This document shows positions 1 to 8,698 of a stretch of 64,000 nt of DNA, piece by piece. Each line of letters starts with the position of its first letter. Positions within the stretch are counted from its first letter, which is position 1. The DNA lies in assembly GCA_964496575.1 (NCBI GenBank), contig CAZCAC010000039.1, forward strand, positions 1 to 64,000, given 5' to 3'. The stretch is from CAZCAC01 sp964496575 (GTDB taxonomy: Bacteria; Planctomycetota; UBA1135; GCA-002686595). The position numbers and the translations under genes were made by a program. Under the pieces are notes generated by a model. That model made no database searches. It had not been told where the DNA came from and worked only from the letters and a program-made list of their open reading frames with translations.

Positions 1-120
1 CCACCGGCCCCGCCACCCCCCCGCCCGAGTGGGGCCGCCCCGCACGCCCGCGGGCGGTTCTGCCGCCCCCGGACTTGCGGTCCTCACTGGTCCGGCGATC
101 GGTGACCGGCCAGCTCCGTT

Positions 121-138
121 CGGACCCCGAGGGGTCCG
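121..138 (-). terminator. Hairpin after the small Cys-rich gene
   Basis: An 8-bp perfect stem (CGGACCCC/GGGGTCCG) with a GA loop lies just past the stop codon of the leftward gene at 152-376. No T-run follows it, so it may stabilise or end the transcript rather than act as a classical intrinsic terminator. I see no gene in the 150 bases to its left. Confidence 0.35.
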
Positions 139-151
139 CCCGGGGCGGAGG

Positions 152-376
152 TCAGCCCACCTTCACGGTGGTCGATTCGGTGACTTCTGCCGCGCGGGGT
201 TTCGGTTCGCCGTGGGTGGCGACGTAGGAGTTGTTGTAGGCGCAGGTGAAGCACTTGTGGTAGCGCTGGCGCTGACGCTCCTGGCAGCGAGTCGAGTCGA
301 CCTTGTGCGCGAACAGTGCCTCGGCCCCGTCGATGCGAGTGGGGCACACCTTCAATTGCGTGTCGGTGTTCGTCAT
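152..376 (-). CDS. Small Cys/His-rich protein of unknown function (74 aa)
   Basis: I do not recognise this protein. It has Cys at residues 11, 31, 42 and 45, and the last two form a CxxC unit (HKCFTCAYNN) that could bind zinc together with Cys11, Cys31 or His24. The middle is basic, with several Arg and Gln, and the tail is Thr/Glu-rich. The ATG start at 376 has only a weak Shine-Dalgarno match. It lies 154 bases downstream of the isomerase gene on the same strand and could be the last gene of the kds-lpt operon or a separate unit. Cysteine spacing, reading frame and a downstream hairpin make a real gene likely; the function is open. Confidence 0.55.
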   Translation of the reverse strand: MTNTDTQLKVCPTRIDGAEALFAHKVDSTRCQERQRQRYHKCFTCAYNNSYVATHGEPKPRAAEVTESTTVKVG

Positions 377-530
377 TTTGCGTACTGGGACTCTCTCTTC
401 TGTCCTTGAGGGGCCTCTGCGGGGCGGTTACTGACCCCCGCGTTGGTGGTGGAGAGGGCCGGAACGTTGCTCATGCGCTCCGGGGGGGCCGGTATTCGAC
501 CCAGATCATGGACCAACCCCGATTCCGAGA

Positions 531-1400
531 TCAAGGGGAGAAACGGAGCGCCTGACGCAAATGCGACATCGCTTCCGTCGCGGCGATGGGACCCCGGAAG
601 CTGTCCCGGCTCAGCTCGACGGAGGCTACACCGTCGTAACCTGCTCCGATCAAGGCCTTTAGGGCCGCCGCCGGGTCGAGGTCGCCGGTGCCGAACATCC
701 GGTGGTCGTGCTGCCCTCCGGAAATGTCGTCGAGGTGGACGTTCCAGAGGCAGTCGGCGCACTCGGCGATCACCCGCTCGACCGGCAGATCGCCGGTGCA
801 CAGGAGGTGTCCGACGTCCAGGGTCAGGCCGAGGCCGGTACCGGCGGCGCCGAGCCGCCGGACGAGCTCGTGGTAGCCCGCCGGCCTCTCGACGAACATC
901 CCCGGCTCCGGTTCGAAGGCGACGCGCACGCCTCGCTCGGCGGCGTGGACCAGGACTCGCTCGATTCCCTCGCAGAGGTGATCCCACAGCTCCCCCGAGG
1001 CCGGCTCTTCTCCCTCGGCCGTGCTCCCGTCGGGCGCCGCCCCGGACCAGATCGAGACCAGGCCCCCCCCCAGCTCCGCGGCGAGATCGGCGGAGCGCTG
1101 GAGGAACCGGATCCGCCGGTCGCGATCGGCGGGTTCGGTCTCGAGCAGCGTGGGAAAGTGCTTGCGCCGTGGGTCGAGGAGGAAGCGGGCTCCCGTCTCG
1201 ATCACCACCTCCAGATCGAGCTCGGCGCAGAGCTCGGCGATCGCCCGCCGCTCCGCCGCTTCACTGCGGTACGGATCCAGGTGACCGACGTCGGGGGTGA
1301 GCGCCACCGCCCGATAGCCGATCTCCGCGAGAAGCTCCAGCGCCTCGGTCAGGCGGTGGTGGGCCAGGCCGTTGGTGTTGTAGCCCAGTCGGAACATCAC
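531..1400 (-). CDS. Sugar phosphate isomerase/epimerase family TIM-barrel protein
   Basis: The 289-residue protein looks like the xylose-isomerase-like TIM barrel family (AP endonuclease 2 fold). The N-terminus (LGYNTNGL) is the first strand, and the likely metal ligands sit in the order EPEPGMF, LDVGHLL, VHLDDISGGQHDHRMFGTGDLD and the closing VSVELSRDS. Members isomerise or epimerise small sugars or hydroxypyruvate, usually with a divalent metal; the substrate here cannot be told from sequence. The ATG overlaps the end of the upstream TatA/B-type gene by four bases, so the two are translationally coupled. A role in sugar metabolism linked to the neighbouring Kdo genes is possible but is only an inference from position. 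Confidence 0.8.
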   Translation of the reverse strand: MMFRLGYNTNGLAHHRLTEALELLAEIGYRAVALTPDVGHLDPYRSEAAERRAIAELCAELDLEVVIETGARFLLDPRRKHFPTLLETEPADRDRRIRFLQRSADLAAELGGGLVSIWSGAAPDGSTAEGEEPASGELWDHLCEGIERVLVHAAERGVRVAFEPEPGMFVERPAGYHELVRRLGAAGTGLGLTLDVGHLLCTGDLPVERVIAECADCLWNVHLDDISGGQHDHRMFGTGDLDPAAALKALIGAGYDGVASVELSRDSFRGPIAATEAMSHLRQALRFSP

Positions 1401-1981
1401 TGGCCGCGTTCGGGGTCGGGCGACGGTGACTCCGGCCCGTCGTCCTCATCTCCATCTCCATCTTCGTCGGTCTCCCCCTCGGACTCGGGAGACGACGGCG
1501 GATAGAGGTTGTCGGGATACCACGGAGGGCGCCGCTCTCGCTCCGCCTCCGGTTCGTCCGCCGGCGGATCGGTGTCCGCTTCCCCTTGCGCTTCCCCTTC
1601 CGTCCCTCCGACCGCCTCCCCTTCCGCCTGCGCCGCGGCCTCGGCCCGTCCGTAGTCGGGGTCGTCGGTCGCCTCCTCGGCGTTCGTGGTCACGGGTGCC
1701 TGCACCGCCGCCTCGATCTCCTGCGAGGCCCCGCGGAAGGCCGTACGCGGATCGGCGTCTCGGAGCCGGCGCGCACTGATGTCGATCTCTCGCTGAACGT
1801 CGCGGATCTCGTCCCCGATCCCTGATTCCCGCCAGACCTTCTGCAGGGCACGCCGCGCCTTGGCCACGTTGCTCACCACCTGAGCGGCAACGCGGGGGAG
1901 GTTGCGGCCGAAGATCATCACCGCGACCATGAGGATGATGAGCAGCTCGGTGAGCTCGATATTTCCGATAATCGCGATCAC
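1397..1981 (-). CDS. TatA/TatB family protein with a long acidic tail
   Basis: The start (GTG) leads into a short N-terminal membrane helix (about residues 5-21, ELTELLIILMVAVMIFG), then the Tat hinge region (FGRNLPRVAAQ) and an amphipathic basic helix, as in TatA/TatB subunits of the twin-arginine translocase. The remaining 120 residues are strongly acidic and Pro/Glu/Asp-rich and look disordered. Total length is 194 residues, nearer to TatB than to TatA. No TatC is visible in the window. The gene lies 21 bases after the giant Lpt-like gene and overlaps the isomerase gene by four bases. TatB is the better guess on length, but the family cannot be separated with certainty. Confidence 0.75.
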   Translation of the reverse strand: MIAIIGNIELTELLIILMVAVMIFGRNLPRVAAQVVSNVAKARRALQKVWRESGIGDEIRDVQREIDISARRLRDADPRTAFRGASQEIEAAVQAPVTTNAEEATDDPDYGRAEAAAQAEGEAVGGTEGEAQGEADTDPPADEPEAERERRPPWYPDNLYPPSSPESEGETDEDGDGDEDDGPESPSPDPERGQ

Positions 1982-2002
1982 AGCGTCAGAGCTCCCGAGA
2001 GG

Positions 2003-5000
2003 TCATGGACGGGCTCTCCGGAGGAGCCCCATCTTGCCGAAACCGGGACGTCGCCAGCCCAGTTTTGGCCGAATCCTGAAGCTGAGCGAGCTGCCGCCAT
2101 CACCCTGGCGGAAGCCGTAGGTCACCTCGAAGACGAAGTCGTGGCCGTCCCGGCGCACCAGGAACGTGCTCGCCAGGCGGGAGTTGTCTAGCTGCGAGAT
2201 CGTCTGCCGGCCCTCGATCTGCCACTTGGGGGACGCTTCCCAGTGCGCCCCGACCGACATCGCGTCGAGCACCAGGAACCGATCCTCATCGAGGCCGCGG
2301 TGGTAGGCCCACTCGAGGCCCAGGTCATCGAACGGGAGGATACTCACCCGGGAGAAGGAGTAGACCGTCTCGCCGTCGTCCAAGTCGTAGCGAGCGTCGA
2401 GGTCGACCGCGATCGGTACCCCGTAGATGACTCCCAGGAAGTTGGCGAGGGCGACCAGCGGTTGCCAGCCGTCCCGCCGGTCGGGAACGTCCTCGCCATG
2501 CGACTGCGTCAAGGCGATGTCGAGGAAACGGAAGCCCCCGGGGACCCGCCAGCGGGAGCGCAAACCGAGGTCGACGTACTTGCCCGTGACGGGACTGTCC
2601 AGGTGATCGTAGTAGACCGGCTGGCCGTCCGCCTCGAAGGTCCCGAGGTCACCGCGCACTCCGACCGACGGAGTGAGTCCGTGCACGACGCCCTGACTCC
2701 AGGTACGGAAGAAGCTCGACTCGGCCTGTGCACCCGCGATCACCGCTCCGCGCGAAGGCGATGTGCCGACATCGACGCCCTTGCTCCAGGCGGTGCCCAT
2801 CACTCCAGCGAACGGTGAGACCCGAATTCCGGCCAGGTTCAGGTCGAAGGGAGCCTCCACACGATGACGCGTGTCCGCACGGAACGACTCCTGGCTGCCC
2901 AGCCCGTCTTCGAACAGCGGGTCCCAGGGGGAAACCAGATCGCTCGACCCTTCCTTCCTCAGGAGGTACGCCACATCGCCGGTCGCGGTGTAGAGGAGTG
3001 GAACCCCGGCGAACTCTGCGAAGGGTGTGAGCCCGTGGAGCATGCCCAGGTCGGGCAGTCGCTCCACGTCGTTGCGGAAGCCGTCGGCCCGCACCCTCAC
3101 CATCGCGCTGTAGTAGTTCTCCCTCTTCGCCTTGCGCCAGTGCGCGTAGGTGTCGCGATGTTCGTAGCGAACGAACTGCCCTTCCTGGAATTCCGACTGG
3201 ACACCGGGATCGCTCTGAGTGGACAACACGAAGTCGATCCACTCCTTGTCAGTGATGAGGTATCGCGAACGCGTGTAGAAGGTCCAGCGCAGCTCGTCGT
3301 CGATCGTCGTCTTGTACTTGAGAATACCCTTGTCCTTGCCGCGGTCGTAGATGCCGGTGAGGTCCGCATCGAACCAGAACTTGTCGCCGGCGCGAATGCG
3401 CGTGCCGATCCCGAGCGGAATGCCGCGGGCTCCGTAATAGGCTGCATCGAAACGCCAGCCCCCGGAGATCTCTGTCGGCTCCACGTCCATCGCCTTGGCC
3501 GCTGCGTTGGTGACTCCCTCGCCGAGCTCGAGGTTCAGGGCCGCGCGGACGAACGAACCAAAGCGCGGTGAACCACCGAAGCGGGGGCTGTCGATCGCCG
3601 GGCGCCCCTTGCCGTCGCTCTTGTAGCTGACGGGCGGCAGCGGAATCGCCAGGCCGTTCTTGAAGGCGAGGCGGTTGCTCTTCAGCCGAACGTCCCACAC
3701 CGAGGCACCCTCGTCGACGGGCACCAGTCGCATGTCCTTCGAGCGGATGTAGTAATCCGGGTCGGCAAAGCTGCAGGCGGTGATCTCCGCGTGATCGGCG
3801 TGCAGGCTTCCATCCGCGGAGTGCCGCAGCCAGTCCGCCCGGACAGCCAGCTGGGTCGGCGTGTTGCTGATGCTCGTGTCGAGCCACAGCTCACACCCCT
3901 GGAGCCACCCGTGTCCATCGACCATGTCGATGTACATCGAGTTCATGCGCGCCTTGGTCTCCCCGTCCACGAGGTACTCGATGTCTCCCTCGAAGTAGAC
4001 CTCCTTGAGAATCTCCGAGATCGTCTCCGCATCGAACCGACCGAAGAGCGTCGGTGCCCTGACGGGTTTCTCCTCGTCCTGCCCATCGTCCCGATGTGTG
4101 CGCGGGGGCATCGGCGACTCGGTGCGACCTCGTTCACCCAACCATTCCTGGGTCGTGTCGATCCACTCGCTGCGATCGACCCAGAACAGCGCCCACTGGC
4201 CGCGCACTTCCTCCGGCCCGCTTCGAAGCACGGGATTGCGCATCACCATGATCGTCGAGTCGGGCGTCTCGAAGGGCCGCAACGACTCGTAGGTCGCCGT
4301 CCACCCGGCCCACTCGCTGTCGGGCGCGCCGATCAACCGGCCCTGGTCGGTCGTGACCAGGACGCGCTGCACGTCGTAGGTGAGGTTGTCGGACTCCCAG
4401 AGGAAGCCCTGGACGTCGAGCTCCGCGGGCCGTCCCTCCATGCGCAGGTAGCGATAGTCCGCCTGCAGGATCTCCCCGCGTCCGACCAGGTCGTCCTCCA
4501 TGGTCAAGACGAAACCGTCCCAGGCGACCAGGTCGTTGATGTCCTCGGTTCGGCCGCTGTCGGTCTCGGCCTGCGTGATGTGCAGGGAACCCGCGTCCAG
4601 CTTCAGGTCGCGCCCTTGTCGGGTGCGTCCGGTGAAGTGTGCGTTCCCGGTGAGCAGGAGACCGAGCTCGTCGGTGGACATCCAGTCCGCCTTGGCCGAG
4701 TGCAGCTCGGTGGAATTCCTGCCTTCCTGGAGCTCTGGAAGCGCTGCTTCGAGATCCAGGTTGATCTCCGGGGAGAGGCCCTCGATCGAACCCTCGATGA
4801 ACTCGATCCAGGTCGCGGTCAGCTGGTACGGCAGTCCTTCGGGTCGGAAGCGACCCCGCGCGGAGACTCGCTCTCCCGAACGTGCTTCGAGGCGCGCGCC
4901 CTCCGCCGGACTCCAGGTGAATCGCTCTCCCGAACCGATGAAGGCGCTGCGGCCCCGATGGTCGAGCGTCACTCCGGAGAACGCCTCGATGTCGATCAGC

Positions 5001-7045
5001 TCGAGCTCCGTCTGACCGCTCTCTCCGACCCGAGTCGATCCGTGGCCCTTCACGAACCGGGTGTTGACCGTGGTCTCGGCCTTTTCGTCGCGGATGTAAC
5101 AGCGCGTGACCTCGCGGCCCTCGAACTCGAAGCCGGTTTCGTCCTGCAGACGAGGATCTGCTTCGAAGCGAATCTCCAGCCACTCGCAGTCGATCTCCTG
5201 GGTTCCTTGCGCTCCGCTCGACCGCAGCTCGACACTTCCTTCGGCGTGGGCGAAGTCGGGTTGAAGCGAGATCTGCTGCGCGCGGATCTGCCCTTGCTCC
5301 ACGCCCTCGACCAGCCCCGTGGCGAGGTCGTACACCGCCGGAGTGTCGGGAACACCGAAGAACTCGACGTGTTCGGTCGAGTAACCGCGCGCCCGCGTCG
5401 CCGCACCGCTGCCGAGGCCGGAACGATAGCGGACTCCGCCCTCGGCGCGGAAGGTCCCCTCTTCGACCTCGAAGTCCTGGATCTCACCCACTTCGAGGCG
5501 CCAGGGATCCTCCGATTCGACCTCGACCACCGCCTCGCGCGCCAGGGGAACCGACAGTTTCTTGCGGTCGAAGAGCACCTTCAAGGAACCCTTCGTGGTG
5601 ATGTCGACCGGTCGGCCACGGCGATCCACACCGGTGATGTGCGCGGGATCCTCGGTCTGGACGAGAATCTTCTGCGCGCCTTCGGCGGTCTCCGCTCCCG
5701 TCAACTCGACATCCGTCCCTTCGAAGTCCAGGTCTCGGAATTGACCGTCGACCTCGCCCCGGAGGAACATCCCGAGCGTCCCGTCCGCGTGGAGTCGTCC
5801 ATCGATCTTCTCCGACGCATCGAGCTCGAACTCGCCGCTCGTCGTCTCCGCGCGAGCCGGCCCGGGCAGGTCGAAGTCGGCGTATTCCTTGTCGGGAAAG
5901 TAGTCGACGACCAGCGGACCCACTCCACTGATCTCGACGTACAGCCGCTCGTCCCCTCGTTCTTCCTCGAGCTCCGCTTCGATCCACCCGCCGACCACGG
6001 GCTCGTCGATCATGGTCAGGCGCTCGAGCTCGCCCGCTGCGTCGAACTCCGCGAAACCTTCGCCGGAGGTGAATCGTCCCTCCTCGTGCACGATGACCAC
6101 GTCACCGATCGCATGCGCCCGGTCGGGAACGAACACTCGTTCGGTCTCTCCATCGCCGTCGCGGTCAGCGGTCTGCACGACGCCGCGGAGCTCGAGCTCT
6201 CGACCGTCCAGGGTCAGCTTCTGATCGCCCTGCGTCTCGACCCGGCCCCCATCGGTGACCGAGACCGTGATCTCCTCGCTGTCCTCCGATATCGAGAGAC
6301 GGTCGATATCGATCGGGTCGAGTCCTTTGGACAACAGCTCGACCTCCGAACCGTTCTCCAGGCGCAGCCAGACGTGGCCGTCGCGCACCAGCCGGAGCCG
6401 GTTCTCTCCGTAGCGAGCGATGATCCCCAGGCTGGTGGTCCGCAGACCGTCGCCTTCGACTCTCACCGGCACGTCGGAGTAGACCGCCTCTCCACTCAGG
6501 TCGGCCTCCCCCTCCGGCAAGTACAGGATCACCGGCGCAAGAGGAACACCGGCGTGCAACGTCGCTACGGCGTTGTACAGCTTCACCCGTTCGGCATCGC
6601 CGATCACCGGATTGCGGCCGGCGTTCTCGATGCGAGCGCGCCCTCGTTCGGCGACGATCGTCGACCGCACTTCCTCGGTTTCGGGATCGAAGGTGTGAGC
6701 GGTGATATCGAAGATGTCGTAGAGATCGTCACCGAGCGGATCCGCGGTTCCGCGGAAGTCGTACAGCTTGCCCGCGCGGTCGGTCTTCTCCCGGACCGTG
6801 AATTCGAACTCGCCGTGGATGACGATCCCACCCTGCTCGTCCGCGGAGGTCTGGCCTTCCGTCTCCGGGATCACCTCCTCGGGAATCGGCGTGAACGGCA
6901 GGTTCTCCTCGCGACCCTCGCGCACCCGCTCTTCCTGATCGTCCGGAATCCGCTCGGCGCGCTCCTGCTGGCGCAGGTACGAGATCCCGAGCAGGACCCC
7001 CAGGCCCGCGCCGAAGATCAGCAGGAAGAGGAGGGCTCGCCTCAT
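2003..7045 (-). CDS. LPS transport protein: LptC-like anchor, OstA-type region and LptD-like C-terminus in one chain (1680 aa)
   Basis: The chain begins with a hydrophobic helix (about residues 4-22) without a clear signal-peptidase site. It continues with an LptC-like beta region (about 70-230) and a long series of OstA-type beta-jellyroll-like segments to about residue 1050. From about 1080 to the end it resembles LptD, with an EITACSFADPDYYIRSKDMR segment like the LptD plug boundary and then alternating beta-barrel-like strands ending FRIRPKLGW. Separate LptC, LptA and LptD normally bridge inner membrane, periplasm and outer membrane to carry LPS. Position supports the role: it follows kdsD and kdsC, and its ATG overlaps the kdsC stop by four bases. 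No LptB, F, G or E is in the window. Family assignment is fairly firm; whether the N-terminal helix is cleaved is not known. Confidence 0.7.
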   Translation of the reverse strand: MRRALLFLLIFGAGLGVLLGISYLRQQERAERIPDDQEERVREGREENLPFTPIPEEVIPETEGQTSADEQGGIVIHGEFEFTVREKTDRAGKLYDFRGTADPLGDDLYDIFDITAHTFDPETEEVRSTIVAERGRARIENAGRNPVIGDAERVKLYNAVATLHAGVPLAPVILYLPEGEADLSGEAVYSDVPVRVEGDGLRTTSLGIIARYGENRLRLVRDGHVWLRLENGSEVELLSKGLDPIDIDRLSISEDSEEITVSVTDGGRVETQGDQKLTLDGRELELRGVVQTADRDGDGETERVFVPDRAHAIGDVVIVHEEGRFTSGEGFAEFDAAGELERLTMIDEPVVGGWIEAELEEERGDERLYVEISGVGPLVVDYFPDKEYADFDLPGPARAETTSGEFELDASEKIDGRLHADGTLGMFLRGEVDGQFRDLDFEGTDVELTGAETAEGAQKILVQTEDPAHITGVDRRGRPVDITTKGSLKVLFDRKKLSVPLAREAVVEVESEDPWRLEVGEIQDFEVEEGTFRAEGGVRYRSGLGSGAATRARGYSTEHVEFFGVPDTPAVYDLATGLVEGVEQGQIRAQQISLQPDFAHAEGSVELRSSGAQGTQEIDCEWLEIRFEADPRLQDETGFEFEGREVTRCYIRDEKAETTVNTRFVKGHGSTRVGESGQTELELIDIEAFSGVTLDHRGRSAFIGSGERFTWSPAEGARLEARSGERVSARGRFRPEGLPYQLTATWIEFIEGSIEGLSPEINLDLEAALPELQEGRNSTELHSAKADWMSTDELGLLLTGNAHFTGRTRQGRDLKLDAGSLHITQAETDSGRTEDINDLVAWDGFVLTMEDDLVGRGEILQADYRYLRMEGRPAELDVQGFLWESDNLTYDVQRVLVTTDQGRLIGAPDSEWAGWTATYESLRPFETPDSTIMVMRNPVLRSGPEEVRGQWALFWVDRSEWIDTTQEWLGERGRTESPMPPRTHRDDGQDEEKPVRAPTLFGRFDAETISEILKEVYFEGDIEYLVDGETKARMNSMYIDMVDGHGWLQGCELWLDTSISNTPTQLAVRADWLRHSADGSLHADHAEITACSFADPDYYIRSKDMRLVPVDEGASVWDVRLKSNRLAFKNGLAIPLPPVSYKSDGKGRPAIDSPRFGGSPRFGSFVRAALNLELGEGVTNAAAKAMDVEPTEISGGWRFDAAYYGARGIPLGIGTRIRAGDKFWFDADLTGIYDRGKDKGILKYKTTIDDELRWTFYTRSRYLITDKEWIDFVLSTQSDPGVQSEFQEGQFVRYEHRDTYAHWRKAKRENYYSAMVRVRADGFRNDVERLPDLGMLHGLTPFAEFAGVPLLYTATGDVAYLLRKEGSSDLVSPWDPLFEDGLGSQESFRADTRHRVEAPFDLNLAGIRVSPFAGVMGTAWSKGVDVGTSPSRGAVIAGAQAESSFFRTWSQGVVHGLTPSVGVRGDLGTFEADGQPVYYDHLDSPVTGKYVDLGLRSRWRVPGGFRFLDIALTQSHGEDVPDRRDGWQPLVALANFLGVIYGVPIAVDLDARYDLDDGETVYSFSRVSILPFDDLGLEWAYHRGLDEDRFLVLDAMSVGAHWEASPKWQIEGRQTISQLDNSRLASTFLVRRDGHDFVFEVTYGFRQGDGGSSLSFRIRPKLGWRRPGFGKMGLLRRARP

Positions 7046-7587
7046 CGATACGCCGTCTCGACGAGACCCTGCCAGAGTCCTTTCGCGCGCAAGCAGTGCT
7101 CACACAACTCGCGCACCGCGCCGTTCCCGCCGATGGCGCCGACCACCAGGTCCGCTCGTTCACGCACCTCCTTCCGCGCGTCCGCCGGCGCGGCGAAGAA
7201 GGACGACCCGGACGCGAGCGCGAGATCGGGCAGGTCGTCGCCCATCGCGATCGTCTCTTCCGGGGTCACGCCCAGCTCGGCCTGTACCTCCTTCAGCGCC
7301 GCCGTCTTGTCGCTGCAGCGCAGGCGCACGAAATCGATCTCGAGCTCCTCCGCTCGCCGCTCCGTCGGCCTCGAGCCCCGTCCGCTGATCCAGGCCAGCT
7401 TGACCCCCGCGCGCTTGAGCCACACGAGGCCCTGCCCGTCGCGCACGCAGAAAGCCTGCGACTCCTCGTCGCCGACGTAGACCACCCGCCCGTCGGTCAG
7501 CGTGCCGTCGACGTCCAGCACGAGGAGCTTCGCCGCCGCCAGGCGGGCGAGCTCTCGATCATCGAGGTCGGGGGTCGGGGGGCACAC
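7042..7587 (-). CDS. kdsC: KdsC-type 3-deoxy-D-manno-octulosonate 8-phosphate phosphatase (HAD family)
   Basis: This 181-residue HAD hydrolase carries the nucleophile motif LDVDGTLTDG (Asp25 and Asp27), a Ser/Arg motif (AWISGRGS) and the distal acidic motif MGDDLPDLALA. It lacks a cap domain, as KdsC enzymes do, and matches their usual length of 170-190 residues. KdsC removes phosphate from Kdo-8-phosphate to give Kdo, the inner-core sugar of LPS. The gene sits directly after kdsD and overlaps the start of the large Lpt-type gene by four bases, which mirrors the kdsD-kdsC-lptC-lptA order of proteobacteria. The start is GTG. Other small HAD phosphatases are possible, but context strongly favours KdsC. 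Confidence 0.88.
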   Translation of the reverse strand: MCPPTPDLDDRELARLAAAKLLVLDVDGTLTDGRVVYVGDEESQAFCVRDGQGLVWLKRAGVKLAWISGRGSRPTERRAEELEIDFVRLRCSDKTAALKEVQAELGVTPEETIAMGDDLPDLALASGSSFFAAPADARKEVRERADLVVGAIGGNGAVRELCEHCLRAKGLWQGLVETAYR

Positions 7588-7611
7588 GGGGTGGTCACAC
7601 GGCTCGCGAGG

Positions 7612-8601
7612 TCAGATACGGATGTCGAGCAGGTCCTGAACGTCGAGCAATCCGATGGGCCGCCCGTCGTCGTCGAGCACCGGCACCTGGTCGATGTGGA
7701 ACTCCTGCAGGAGCCGCTGCGCCTCCTCGACCAGGGCGTCGGGCCCGATCGACTTCGGCTCCCCGCCCATGAAGACGTCGACCGGTTCGTGCAGGTGCTT
7801 CATCTCGCCGGTCTCGAGCAGGCGGCGGACATCGCCGTCGGTGAAGATCCCCCGCAGCCGACCGTCCTCCTCGACGATCAGCGCCGCGCCGGGGCGACCT
7901 GGGGTGCGCGACATGGTGATCAGCACCGCGTCGATCCGCGTCCCGCAGGCGACCAGAGGCAGCTCCTCGCCCTGGCGCATCACCTCGCGCACGCGCAGGA
8001 GCCGCCGCCCCAGGTTGCCGGCGGGGTGGTAGAGCGCGTACGCCTCGCGATCGAAGCCTCGCTCGGCGAGCACGACCATCGCCAGGGCGTCCCCGAGGGC
8101 CAGCATCGCCGAAGTCGAGGCGGTCGGCGCCAGCTTCATCGGGCACGCCTCCTCGACCCGACCGATGTCGAGCACCGTGGTCGCCAGGCGCCCGAGCGTC
8201 GAGTCAGCGGAACCGGTCATCGCGATCAGCTCGGCCCCGATCTTGCGGGCGACGGGCACGGTGGCGTTGACCTCGGCGGTCTCGCCGGAGTTGGAGAGCG
8301 CCAGCACCACGTCCTTCGGCCGGATCCGCCCCAGGTCGCCGTGCAGCGCCTCGCCGGGGTGGAGGAAGATCGAGGGGGTGCCGGTGGAGGCCAGGGTGGC
8401 CGAGATCTTCCGCCCGACGAGCCCCGCCTTGCCCATGCCCGTCACCACCACCTGCCCCTCGCAGGCGAGGATCAGGTCGACCGCCAGGCTGAAGCGCTCG
8501 TCGAGCGCCTCGGTCAGGTTCTGGATCGTCCGGGCCTCGATGCGGATCACCTCCGCGGCCTGGGCCAGGCGTCTTTCTCGGCTTTCGGGGTTGGTCTCCA
8601 A
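7612..8601 (-). CDS. kdsD: Arabinose-5-phosphate isomerase
   Basis: The 329-residue protein has an N-terminal SIS sugar-isomerase domain (about 35-185) with TGMGKAGLVGRKISATLAST and the phosphate-binding LSNSGETAEV, followed by two CBS domains (about 200-329). This is the standard layout of KdsD/GutQ enzymes, which convert ribulose-5-phosphate to arabinose-5-phosphate, the first step of Kdo synthesis. It is the first gene of the leftward kds-lpt operon, 24 bases before kdsC. The only start near the expected position is a TTG at 8601 with a poor ribosome-binding site. CBS domains suggest control by a nucleotide or sugar ligand. Confidence 0.9.
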   Translation of the reverse strand: METNPESRERRLAQAAEVIRIEARTIQNLTEALDERFSLAVDLILACEGQVVVTGMGKAGLVGRKISATLASTGTPSIFLHPGEALHGDLGRIRPKDVVLALSNSGETAEVNATVPVARKIGAELIAMTGSADSTLGRLATTVLDIGRVEEACPMKLAPTASTSAMLALGDALAMVVLAERGFDREAYALYHPAGNLGRRLLRVREVMRQGEELPLVACGTRIDAVLITMSRTPGRPGAALIVEEDGRLRGIFTDGDVRRLLETGEMKHLHEPVDVFMGGEPKSIGPDALVEEAQRLLQEFHIDQVPVLDDDGRPIGLLDVQDLLDIRI

Positions 8602-8688
8602 GGGGGAACGGGGGCCACTTCTGGACCCGCGGGGCGGGATTCTATCGCAACGGGGGGCCCGTGGCGATTGGAGCCGGGGCCGCAGCCT

Positions 8689-8696
8689 GCTATAAG
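8689..8696 (+). promoter_or_regulatory. Candidate extended -10 promoter of the site-2 protease gene
   Basis: GCTATAAG resembles a -10 element (TATAAG, 8691-8696). Transcription from it would begin near 8702-8704, that is, after the GTG at 8699. This supports a start for the protease inside the transcript, near 8777. I see no convincing -35 hexamer. Confidence 0.35.
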
Positions 8697-8698
8697 GC

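Noticed and set aside
3791..7480. Long open frame on the plus strand opposite the Lpt gene
   Set aside because: It is the antisense shadow of a high-GC gene; it has no domain and overlaps the Lpt chain along its length.
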